A DNA stretch of 64,000 nt from Paralichthys olivaceus. Taxonomy: Eukaryota > Chordata > Actinopteri > Pleuronectiformes > Paralichthyidae. This document shows, in pieces, positions 36,405 through 47,900 of the stretch. The notes beneath the pieces are model-generated. The model made no database searches, was not told where the DNA came from, and saw nothing but the letters and a program-made list of their open reading frames with translations. The stretch is from NCBI RefSeq assembly GCF_024713975.1, contig NC_091096.1, positions 7,636,001 to 7,700,000 of the forward strand. Reading direction: 5' to 3'. Position 1 is the stretch's first letter. Every line of letters begins with the position of its first letter. The translations under genes and the position numbers were made by a program.

Positions 36405-36650
36405 GTATAGTTCACCCAAAAAAGAAAACTCACTCATGATCTACTCACCACTGTGCCGATGGAGCGGTGGGCGAAGTGTTTGAGTCGACAAAACACTTTG
36501 GGAGTTTCAGGAGTAAACAGCGTTGCAGCTAAATCCAGTAGAATTGAAGGTGACGACTTCTTAAAAACATTTAAAAAATGAAGAAAAAAAACATAAACAC
36601 CTCCATATTGGTCCTGTGGTGTCATCCCAGTGTCTGTAGGCCCCGGCATT
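36405..36650 (+). repeat. Dispersed teleost repeat, family B, copy 2
   Basis: Begins TATAGTTCACCCAAAAAAG, then TGATCTACTCACCACTGTGC, GATGGAGCGGTGGGCGAAGT, 'CAAAACACTTTGGGAGTTTC' and TCCTGTGGTGTCATCCCAGT, and ends 'GTAGGCCCCGGCATTCAAA'. It matches copies 1 and 3 along its length. Confidence 0.85.
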
Positions 36651-36907
36651 CAAATTCAATGAATCTGCTTCATTTACACTGTGGTTTAATCCAACATGTC
36701 CTCTGTTATCCTCTCCAAGTTACTGCTGCAGTTCTCACGAGAACTCACGATAGCTGCAAGAGTAGAGAGTACAGTGAGGAGTGTGGGCATGGAGGTGGCT
36801 CAGAGAGAACCTCCACCTGTACCAGGGGAGTCATCAGAGCAGCTGAGGGCTGTTATCTGATTACTCCTCAGTGTTACCAGGCAACAGAAAGAGCTGCCAC
36901 AGGGAGG

Positions 36908-36965
36908 AGGGACACATCATGAGAGACACATGAGGGACACATGAGGGACACATGAGAGACACATG
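36908..36965 (+). repeat. Short tandem array, 11-bp unit
   Basis: About five copies of GAG(G/A)GACACAT in tandem, directly before the left arm of the inverted repeat at 36.96-37.19 kb. Confidence 0.85.
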
Positions 36966-37190
36966 GACAGAAGAAAGCTGAGATGCCAAGCAAAGACTGC
37001 TGGATACTTTAAGTAGAGTTAGTTGGATTCATGTATGATTAAGATTAAAGAAGCTGAAAAGCAACTGGTTTGCCTCTGGCTGCCGTGGGGAGACCCCGGT
37101 GGCATCGTATATACAAACATAAATCCAATAAACCTTACTCAAAGTGTCCAGCAGTCTTTGCTCGGCAGCTCTCTTCTGTCAACACAGCAT
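36962..37190. repeat. Imperfect inverted repeat with ~75-bp arms
   Basis: The left arm (about 36964-37037) includes GCAAAGACTGCTGGATACTT and AGTTGGATTCATGTATG. The right arm (about 37110-37183) reverse-complements to GCAAAGACTGCTGGACACTT and ATTGGATTTATGTTTG. The arms share most positions by eye, and a ~70-base centre separates them. It could be a MITE-type element or simply a decayed palindrome. No coding potential. Confidence 0.7.
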
Positions 37191-40100
37191 CTTTAACTTG
37201 TACTCACTGAGGGCCACATCCACTTGTTGCTGTGTCACCTGTTAGCCAGAGTGATAATACTTTGAGCCCCAGCGGTGACCTCTCAGTGTTGCATAACCAC
37301 CACCCAAACAAGTTCCTGTGAGAGACAAACCACCTTGTCCTTGTCAAATAAATGAATGTTTAGGTGTCACCATGATCTGATCCCTTTGTCATAACATCAT
37401 TTGACCACAATCATGGACTCCAGGGCTCTTGGCCCAGCAACATGACAGTTGCTCTGTTTATCAAGTATCCTGCTATGACAATCCATTTCCTCTTCATTTC
37501 CTTCTGTGCATCCTGCATGAACTGTCGGACCCACCACTGCATTTGTTTTGAGAGTCTTTGTAGAGTGTCTTCTGTGTCGAGGAGCCGCAGCCATGTTATC
37601 ACGAAGTTCCTTCTGGACGGGATAGAAAATAAACATTTGTGGCTTTGGGAAACCAATTAAGCTTATAATCCAAAAACTATGAAAGGATCAATTCCCACTG
37701 GAGGTAACGTCACTCCTGGACATTCACATATCTAAAATAAAAAAATAACAACATCCTGAAATGAGGTGAGAACAAAATCCAAATTAGAATTATAGATGCT
37801 GATTAAGAGTTTCATTGGTCTTAAAACTGTAAAAAAAAAAAAGAATTATCCAGCAGGTCTCATTTAAACACTTCCCTCCAAACAGATGTTTTCTTTAATA
37901 GTGCCAAATAAATAGGATTGTTTTTGAGGGTCATTAAATGAAGCCATTCTGCAGATCTATTTCTAATCTTATCTATATTGTGTCTCTGGGCATATAGGTA
38001 CAATGAAATAAAATAAACATTAACTTTAGGAAACAGACTATTTTTTTGTGTTACCTCATCATTACATTTTTATATATTGGTTGTGTGGACTGGAATTGGA
38101 TTCAGCCTCAATTTGAGCCAATTTAAAGATCTGATCTGCATTTTAGGAGAGTCACCTGATTACCATCATAAGCTAAATGTGTGTGGTGCATCTCATTAGG
38201 TTCATTATGTTTATTTAGTGAATCACCTCCAAATAGATTCCTAGAAGAAAGAACCATTATGTGGTACTGATTACAGGTGGGAATAAAAAAATCAATAATC
38301 GGTCGATACACTTCCTGGTTGTTAATTACGCAGAGAAGGTTTTGTTTTCACCTTTGTGTTTTTATAGTTTGTTACTTTGTTTAATTGTCAGCAGAATTTC
38401 ATCAGATCCGACCTCCACCTTTTTCTTTTTCTTTTTCTACTACGAGAGCCAGACAGACTTGGCCTTGGTGGAGTTAAATGCATCACTCCACCAATGTAGT
38501 TTCAAGATGCAAAGCTGGCACAACCGTGAGACTTTTATTCATAGGGTGGTAGTTGAGCTAAACCTGCGTAATGGGAAATTTCAGCCATAAATTAATGAAG
38601 TGAATAGAATGAAGTGAATAAATAGAATGGAGCAATTACTTTGCAAATATAATAAACTGATGCATCCAACTTAATTAACCCAAAGAACGAGCGCAGGACT
38701 TTGTCTTTTCTCCTAATTTTTCATTCCAAACTCTTTAGTTCTTTCCAGGACGCTTTCATGAATTATTAGGAAAACAGATTATTGTTATGTTTTCTGTCTG
38801 TGCGTGTGAGCAAAAATGTGCCTGAATTTAGTCCAGTCGGTGCTGATGGAATTTGCTTAAATCACAGAAATGAAATGACTATGAAGCCAGAAAAATAATA
38901 ATTTCCACCAATGTGCAAAGAAGCAGACGGACTAATGACTTCTTGGTTTCGATTGCAGTTATAACTTACAGATGATTCCGTTGGACCAACAATGAGAGGA
39001 CAAATATAGTCTGAGTCGTTATCTGTTGCCTTTACAGTTTGTTCCAATAAACAGCTCGGCAGTGATAATGAGTTTGACCAGAGAAATGAACTTTCGGATT
39101 CAAATCCTTTGAATATGTTCAAAGAAATTACAGATAAGTGCTGCGTCTGAAGTTACGTATGTGACCCCTCTGGACACACGTACTCCCATGACAGTCTATC
39201 TGCTCCTATCTGCTCCTCTGTAGTCCAAAGTGCTTCCTTCACCCTCTGAAAGAACTTGAAAAAAGCTGATTTGCTGAAAGGAAGCTCATCGGGACAAACA
39301 TCTTGAAAGACGTGATGGAACTTCTTTTCCCTGCTGATACGCATCTTAAAAAGTCCCATCTCTAAGAAAGGTTACAGAGCAGGGCCAAACGTATCAGCGG
39401 CCCTCTCACTATCCACCCACTCTGATTTAGAGCTCATTACTTTGCTTAGTCTTAACAGTTTCTGTCATGTTATATAAGAGCTGTTTCTTTAAATTGATTT
39501 GGTGATTCATTTTAATCCACTCTTTGGAGTCAGAGTACATCTGCAGAAACAGTTAACGGAACGTTTTCTTGTGTACATTATGATTTCATAATGGAACAGC
39601 AACCTTGATGTGGAGTTTAAGCAAAAATATGACATTTAAAGTGGAATTTGACACGCGCTCTGACCTAAAACTTAGGCACCATACTCTTTAAAACCAAATT
39701 CTGCAAAAACACTTTAACATTTCTGCGTAGTTAGAGCATAATTCCAGGAATAAAACATTAAATTGACAAGTCACAGGTGCAAATATGAGATGTAAAATGA
39801 TTCCAAATCAGAATAGAGTGTTTAGAGTCGGGGCTCCAAGTTTGGATGAATCACCGCGGCTAGAGACAGAGACCAAGGGGGAGGACAGGGGGCAGGGAAA
39901 CAGAAGGAGGAAGATGAGGACAAGGAAGAGGAAGAGCATCCAGGGATTAAATTCATCACACAAGGCAAAATGTCTAGAGTAGCGCCAAAGGAAACGGAGA
40001 GAGGAAACAAAGACACTTTGTTAGACCCAAAATACAGGATGAAGACTTTTTATTCCCTTTTCTTGATTATGATTATTATTGTTACTTGTGTATTGTACAG

Positions 40101-41107
40101 TAGACACAGTATGTTCTACCATTTTGTTGTGTGTATGTTAAAAGCTTAATATATGGCACATAATATGTTGTCATTCTATGTGTGTTTTGTTTCACTATTC
40201 ACATTTGTTCCACTGTCGTATACTCTGTGCATACTGGTGTGCAAAGAAAATGAAGAATGTTCATATTTTGTTCATGTATAAAGATTTACTTCCGAACAGA
40301 ATGTTTGATTATAGGAAATGTTTGTTGTTGTTTTTCTCCATCTGTGTTGAACTGTGGGAATATAAAGAAGTGTTTCTATCAGTCCATCCACTAAAAAGAA
40401 AACTGTTTCATGACACTTGTCACAATCTGCATGATGCAACTAGTTCTCACCCTCTGATTAATACATGTAATGGTGCAAATAATAATTAGGTCATAACCCA
40501 AATGCAAATGAAGGTGTCTCCCTCTACTGGCTGTGATGAAAATTACAGAAAAGTCGAGCCCCAGCAGAAGGTATGAGTTCTTTCCAATGTCTGAAACATT
40601 TAAAGCTGATGAGCGGTTCTGCAGGCTGGGGTCTGACAATGATGTTCGTCTCCCTTTATGTTAGGCAGGCAGGCTGGGTCTACCTGTTGCATGTGTTGTT
40701 TTATTTGTTTTGTTTTTCATCCTGTTAAATAATAAATTAACCATAATTATGTGCCTCATTAAGTCCTAAAGCTGTTGGCAGTTTAACTTTATAAAAGCAG
40801 GACAATTACAAGCCAGCGATTAGGAATCTTCCAGCAGCTCTCCACTCCCAGAGAGGGTTTCCTCCTGTGGTCAGGTGACAAGAGGGACATTGACATTTTT
40901 AATTAGGTCAGAGCATCTGTTGCTGTAGTGAGGTGAGGACAACCAGCACAGAGGGTTACCCCCTGGCTGCCTGTCAAACTTCAGCCTGTGAGTTCTGACT
41001 AGGACCTGTGCTGCCAGAGGGTCACTCCAGTCACGGGTCAGTTTAATCAAGTTTCACCGGAACACGCGGGAATCGGTTACAGTTACAAGGTAGTAAATAA
41101 ATTAAAG

Positions 41108-41750
41108 ATGCCTACAAAAAAGAAAAAAACAACCCAGAGAGCAGAGGAGGATGACGAGGACTCGGGGGATCAGGAACTAAAGCCCAAGAAGAAAAGCAAG
41201 CAGCAGAAGAAGAAGCAGCTGAAAAACAGTGATGAGGAAGGATCTAATTCTGACACATCAGGCCCTGATGTAAGGAGCACCAAGAAGAAGGGAAGAGAAA
41301 AAGAAAAGGTCAAGAAGAAGAAGAAGAACACCAGAGAGGAGGGTGGGGATGAGTTGAGCAGTGAGTCGCAGGACACAGATGATGAAGACAACAATAATGA
41401 CTCCAAGGGTAAAAAGAGAGGAGGAAAACTCCCCGATGTGATTGAGACCACCAAGAAAGGCTCAAAGAAGTCCTTGGTCCAAGACAAGATGGGCGGCAAG
41501 GACAAAAAATCCAAAAAGAACACAGAGAAAGAGGAAGAGCCGGCAGCTGGGGATGAAGAGGAGGGGAAAAAGAAAAAGAAAGAAAAGAAGAAGAAGGGTT
41601 CAGTGGCTGGGGACAGCGATGAGGACATCAAAAAGACAAAGGGAAAGAAGAAGAAGGTTGAGAACTATGTCGAGATCTATGAGAATGAGCTCCGGAACTA
41701 CGAGCCAGAACAAGTGGAGAACTACGAGGATGAGTATCACAAAAAGAAAG
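41108..41750 (+). other. loxhd1: loxhd1 exon 1: Lys/Glu/Asp-rich N-terminal extension
   Basis: Exon 1 encodes residues 1-214. Almost all of it is low-complexity Lys, Glu, Asp and Ser (KKKKK clusters alternating with acidic Ser patches such as [11 protein letters not shown]). The last ~35 residues hold the conserved element [13 protein letters not shown], which aligns with LYEAELLNYASED at the human N-terminus. In the human protein as I recall it, only about 43 residues precede PLAT 1, so this fish exon is extended by roughly 170 residues between the initiator and the conserved element. Expected to be disordered and partly nuclear-localisation-like. Confidence 0.9.
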
Positions 41751-44700
41751 GTAATCCAAAAGTGATGTGACAATTAAAACCCACGTTTAGTTGGAGGAGA
41801 GACATCTGACACCAGGCGGAGGAGTGACTCCTTAATTGCAGATATATGATTCTGAGTGACTCCACTTGTGATGTGCTAATGCTTTTGTTGGATGTTCATG
41901 GTAACATTACACTGAGTGAAGAGGTGTCCATGTATTACCAGTAACCTACAGCTATATGACACCTGTCACTCCTGACCTTTACACAGGCGGGTTACACGTA
42001 GGAGCGTCATAGTCGTCTTAAAATTTAAAATGTAAAAAGCCTAATTTAAAGACTGCCTATAATAATCCTCTCAAATCCTTCATTAAAGTTGGATAATGGC
42101 TAAACATATTTTACAATTTTCTAAATGTAGTTAAACTTTAAACAAACACTTACTTCTTAATTTGTACTAAATCAATTTAAGTCAGTTATCATCTTTAAAA
42201 GAAGAGAAAATACATTGGTTTTAATAAATATAATAATAAGGCTCCACTTTGAGTAGAATTTGTCTTTTAATGGTTTAGTTTATTTTATTTTATTAAATTG
42301 CCTTTTCATATCAGCCATCATCAATAATCTGCAATAACTACATGAAAAACATTATTTCTACTTCCTCCAAACCGTGAATAAATTAAAAAAGTTTTTAGTT
42401 GTCTGATGAGACTGATTTTCTGCCGTAATGAGCTTTTCATTGTTAGCAGCGTTTAGGGATCAAGCTGTGAAACTCTAGGATTAAGAACAAAAGACATTCT
42501 TTCTGAAGTGATAAAGTTAGTTTCATTGTGACACTAAACTTCTGTTACATTTGTTTTTCAGTCAAAAAAAGCTGTGACAGATTGACTGACGGATTGTATT
42601 CAACGTCACTGACTCTGACTCTTTGCTGCACGTGCTCATATTGCGGTGCAACAAATGCAGACCCCAAAGATTCAGCAGAGCTCGAATGCAACATTAGCGT
42701 CGACAGAGTGTGAAGAAAAAGAAAACATCTCTCATTTAGACTTTAGTGTTAAAGCATTATTGCAGTGTGGTTATTCCTACAGCCACTGGTAAAGCAAAAT
42801 GACACAACTCAAACCCAGAAAGAGGTTACTGCTCCTGTGTAGGGAAAGTGGGGGGGTCCTTTTCCATGTCTTTGTCCAAGGGTCCTGTGTCTCCGTCCAT
42901 GAGTCACACGACATTGCCAACTATTTTAAAGATTCTCCAAATCCACAATTCGATTTCAGACCTTGATTTTTGAGTCACGGTTCAGATCATATTATTAATT
43001 TAAAGCAAATTAAACAATCAAACTCTACGGCATTGAGAATGATCAGAGCTGTGAAATGAAGGGTCAGGTTTGTGAGAGCACAACAGTTTCAGCCTCAGTT
43101 TCAGAACATTACACCCCTGTTTACTCCTGTACCTCACCATCCTGCTCCTGTGTGAATTATGTCATTAACCCTCTAGTGTACGAGGTGGTGACCATCACAG
43201 GAGATGAGAGAGGAGCCGGCACCGACGCCAACGTGTTTGTCACTCTGTTCGGAGAATATGGCATCACTCCTAAAGTCCACCTGGCCAGCAAGTAAGTCAT
43301 CACACTCATTGGATTTGTTCAGATAAAAAGCAAAGTTTTGATTAAGACTTCACATTTGATTGAGCAGGTTCTTGTGCTTGAATTAAAAACATCTGTGTTC
43401 TTTTCTTTCTTCCCTTCAACAGCACAGAGAAGAGGTATTTATTTCATCATGCAGAGACACTATGATTTAGTGTGAAATTTGAAATGCAGTGATTTGCTGC
43501 ATGATTTTATTGATGTTTTATTGTGCATGTGGAGTGAATGTTTAATATTTTCTTCTTTTCCCACCTGACACTTTCCTGGTGGGTTTTTTTGTGTTTACTA
43601 TGTGATTAAGAGTTTGATGATTGAAAAGATGATGATGAAATTCAGGTTGGCTCCTGAACAGTTTCCTATTTCATGATTTCAGGAGTCGCACAGCCTTCGA
43701 AAGGGCCAAAACAGATGTGTTCAGAATCAGAACGCACAATATTGGATCTTTGAAAAAGATAAGGTACGCTGGACTCAAACATTTCATCCCTGATCCATTT
43801 TTATTCAGTGTAGCATATAGGTCCGGTATTAATAGCTTCTGGGATCTGGATCAATTTCAGGGACAGTCTGTTTCCTCCTGATTTAATATGAAAAGAAGAA
43901 TGTGGGTATTTTATTGAGGTGTTACACATCTTTTGCTCCAGGATAGAGCACGACAACACTGGGCTGAGCGCCAGCTGGTTCCTGGACAGAGTGGTGGTGA
44001 CGGATGTGATCAGGCCTCACTTGAGGTTTTACTTTGCTTGTAACAACTGGCTGAGTAAGACAGAGGGGGACGGCCTTTACGTCAGAGACCTGCTGGGCAG
44101 CATGGACCCCATGGACATGCCCAAATGTACGTGTACACATAAGCCAGTGAACATACATCATCCCCATTGCCTCAGTGACTCAAGATTCTTTATATTTGTA
44201 TCTACACGGTGGTTGCATGTGATCGATTTACTGTTTTGAAGTAATGCGGAAATGTAGTTATTTTGTTTGTCCTCTTAATTTTCTAGATAATAAATACATA
44301 GTGAGCGTTTTCACTGCAGACGTGAAAGGCAGTGGAACAGATGCAGACGTCTTCATCAATATCTTTGGGGAGTTTGGAGACACGGGTAAATAACCGAGCA
44401 GCAGGTTTTCACATGTGGTTTAAAAAGTCAACTGTTTCTCGAAGACTTTATCTGATGACTTTAACAATTTGTTTCTATTCAAGGGGAGAGACGACTTGAC
44501 AACGACAAAAATAACTTTGAAAAAGGCACCGAGGACAAGTTCACCATCGATGCACCAAACCTGGGCAAAGTGAGGAAGATCACCATCGGCCATAATAACA
44601 AAGGCTCTTCAGCGGGTTGGTTTGTGGACAAGGTAAAACAAATATAAAACAGATGGCTCTCAACCAATCAGTAATCAAGACAGACGAATAAAGAATAACA

Positions 44701-44903
44701 TTGTGAGCACATTAAGGGTTTTTAGTGAATGATCATGAAACAAATCCTCCGTCATAGAGTCTGTCTGTCCCTCACTCTGCTCAGCTCTGTCTCTACAAAG
44801 GTACTTAAGACAAGCCTCTTATTTCCTCTCAGTCCCCTCATCTGCAACTCATGTCCCTGCTCTGCAACACATACAATGTGTATAACTAAGAGATGACAGA
44901 CAT

Positions 44904-44945
<42 letters not shown>

Positions 44946-47900
44946 CGTCATTCTACCCTTTGTGTAAAGAGAAACCGTGCCCCATTAAAGGATTAGCTTA
45001 CACCAAACAGAAGAGGCGATAGATTTGCTGCAGCAGAGACTGACACCAAAGATCAGTGACAACCAAAGTAATCATAAGATAACAATGAACTTTTCAATGC
45101 TTGTGCGGTTTATGCTGCTGTCTAACATTGATGATGACATATTCATGAGTAAAATTTGAGTTTTAATATAAGTTGCAAACATTCTTACTTCGGTTCACTT
45201 GCAGGAAATATCTGTAAATTAATCTTTATTGTTCATAAATTCATCATCTGCCAATTTACTATTATTTATTTAATTTAGCTAGTATTTAGAAAAGGTACTA
45301 GAACAGACTAGTAATCTATTTTAATACCTAGTAGTTGTAATATCTATTTGTATTTTTGCAACCAACTTCATCTCATACAACACCAACTTTACTTGTAACT
45401 TTTCATAACTGTATTTACTACAGATTTTAATTATATGTTGGCTGTGATCATGTGATTATCTTGTTCTTTTTAAAATTCTTCCAGGTGGTAGTGGACGATA
45501 TGGGAAACAAAATAGTTTACGAGTTTCCTGTTAATCGTTGGTTTGCCATCGACGAGGATGACGGGAAGATCCAGAGGGATGTTTTAGTCGGGGGGAGCCA
45601 GCCCACAGGTGAGGTTGAGATTTGGAAGAAATGTCTTTTATGAGCCTTAAATAAAATGCAGCTTCCTTACATTTCATCTTTCATCAGTTGAATGCAAATA
45701 TGGCAATGATCAAAATTATTTCAATGTTGCTTCCTCTGAATGATTTGCCTCATTTAGATTTTGACTTTTAACATCAAGATGGCTCTAAAAAGACGACTGT
45801 TTTCTTTCCAGTTTGATGAAAAGCCTGCAGTGTGATCATTAATTCTCCTGTAAGGATATCGATGTTTAGATCTGACTGACTGACTCCTGCTCAGGGAGTA
45901 TTGGTGCCATGAACCATAATGACCTGCTGGCAGAGCCTGTGATAGCCTGACATGTAACTGTACCCGCCAGGTATTGTGTACAACGTCCAGATTGTGACAG
46001 GAAACATCCGAGGTGCTGGGACCAACTCCAAGATCCATATCATGATGCACGGATCCAAAGGCCTGAAGAACAGTGGCAGGGTAATGACAGGATACTGTAG
46101 ATTAGAAACTTGAACTTTACTTTACAGAGCAATGGAGCAACTGAGTGGATAAAAAAATAATAAGTAACAATAAGTGTTTTAAGCTTCACAACAGTACAAC
46201 AACAAGAATGGAATTGAAGTAAATTAAAACAATACTAAAGTGAAAGGCTGATGATCTCGGCCTCCACCACCCCCACTCTGAGCACTTTTCTCTCGGTGAT
46301 CTGATGTGGTTTATTTCATCCAGGTGTTTTTGGCGGGAGGGAAGTTCGAGCGGGGCCTGACGGACATCTTTAATGTGGAGATCGCTGCACTCCTCAGTCC
46401 CCTCAGCAGAGTCACCATCGGACATGACAACGGTGGAGTCAGTTCTGGGTGGTACTGCGAGAAGGTACAGTGAACACACACACACGTACTGTACATGTGA
46501 ACACTCTGGTGTGTGAATTGATAATCAATGTTTGTTTTTTCTTCACAGGTGGTGGTGTATTGTCCTTTCACAGGGATCGAGCAGACGTTCCCCTGCAGTA
46601 AATGGCTGGATGAGAAGGAGGGAGACGGGCTGATTGAGAGAGAGCTCTATGAGATGGTCTCGCTCAGGCAGAAGAGACAGAAAAGTAAGTTAACGTCAAT
46701 AATTATGGTCAGACAAGAAATCGTCTCATTTTCTCTTTTTCCTTAAAAAAAGGAGACAAAAACAGAGTTTAAACAAAAATGTACCAAACCATGACATTAC
46801 TGCTGAATCCAAGATCCTGATTTGACCTGGTTCTCCTCAGAGCACCCCTGGTCCTTGTGGATCTGGACGTCGGATCTTTCCGGTGCAGGGACAGACGCAG
46901 ACATCTCTTTCCAGGTGTATGGACAGAAGGGCAAGTCAGACGAGATCAGGCTGGACAATAAAACTGACAATTTTGAACAGGGACAGGTGGACAGGTTTAT
47001 GGTAAGAGGCCTTCCCTCACACATATTATCATCAACTTTGTCGGATAAGGACACTGTGTAGAAAACTGCTTTTATCTTAATGTGAATTTGCAGGTGGAGC
47101 TGCCGGATTTGGCAAAATTGACCAAATTCCGTATCTGGCACGAGAAGAGAAATCCTTTTGCAGGATGGCATCTCAGCAAGGTGAAGAAACCTCTTATCTA
47201 ATATTAGTATATATTTATATATTATATCAGATATCTTGATTCCATTTTTGACATCAGCAATAGTTTCTTTATGAATCTTAAAGATCCTTGTGGGATCATT
47301 CGGCAGTTAAGCATCCTCCAACAGTTCTGGATTCCAGACAATATTTAAACACTCAAACTTAATGACAATCCAGACACAACCTCACATATCAACTCCAACA
47401 GACTTTTCCATTGTGTTTTTCCTGATAGGCGACTCTGATGAAGACATTAACAAAGGAAAAGTACACGTTTCCCTGTGAGCGTTGGCTGGACACCAATGAG
47501 GACGACAATGAGGTTGTGAGGGAGCTTCCTGCCACCGGAGACCTGATCGCCGAGCCGCTGCCCTGTATGAACACAACCAAGAATCTGCTCACGCAGACAC
47601 ATAGAATGAAACTTTGTTGATCAATGTTGTTCTTTTCTGCAGTGATAAAATACAGAGTGACTGTTTGCACGGGGACGGTCGGCGGCAGCGGCACGGATGC
47701 ATCTGTGTTTCTCAATCTGATCGGAGACCACGGAGACACCGGAGATCGTCAGCTGGTCAACTGCAAAAACAACATCAACAAGTTTGAGAAAGGAAACGTG
47801 GGTACACGCAGTGCATCAGTGTTAGACATTGAGAAAAATCACAAGATCAAAATCACTAATCAGCATGAGTTCAATTAACCCAATTAGCTGCAGTGATGAT

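Noticed and set aside
36578..36922. 114-codon open frame
   Set aside because: The first part lies in a family B repeat and the rest runs into a tandem array. No conserved protein.
41170..41631. 153-codon Ser/Phe-rich minus-strand open frame
   Set aside because: It is the complement of the Lys/Glu-rich loxhd1 exon 1; low-complexity antisense shadow.
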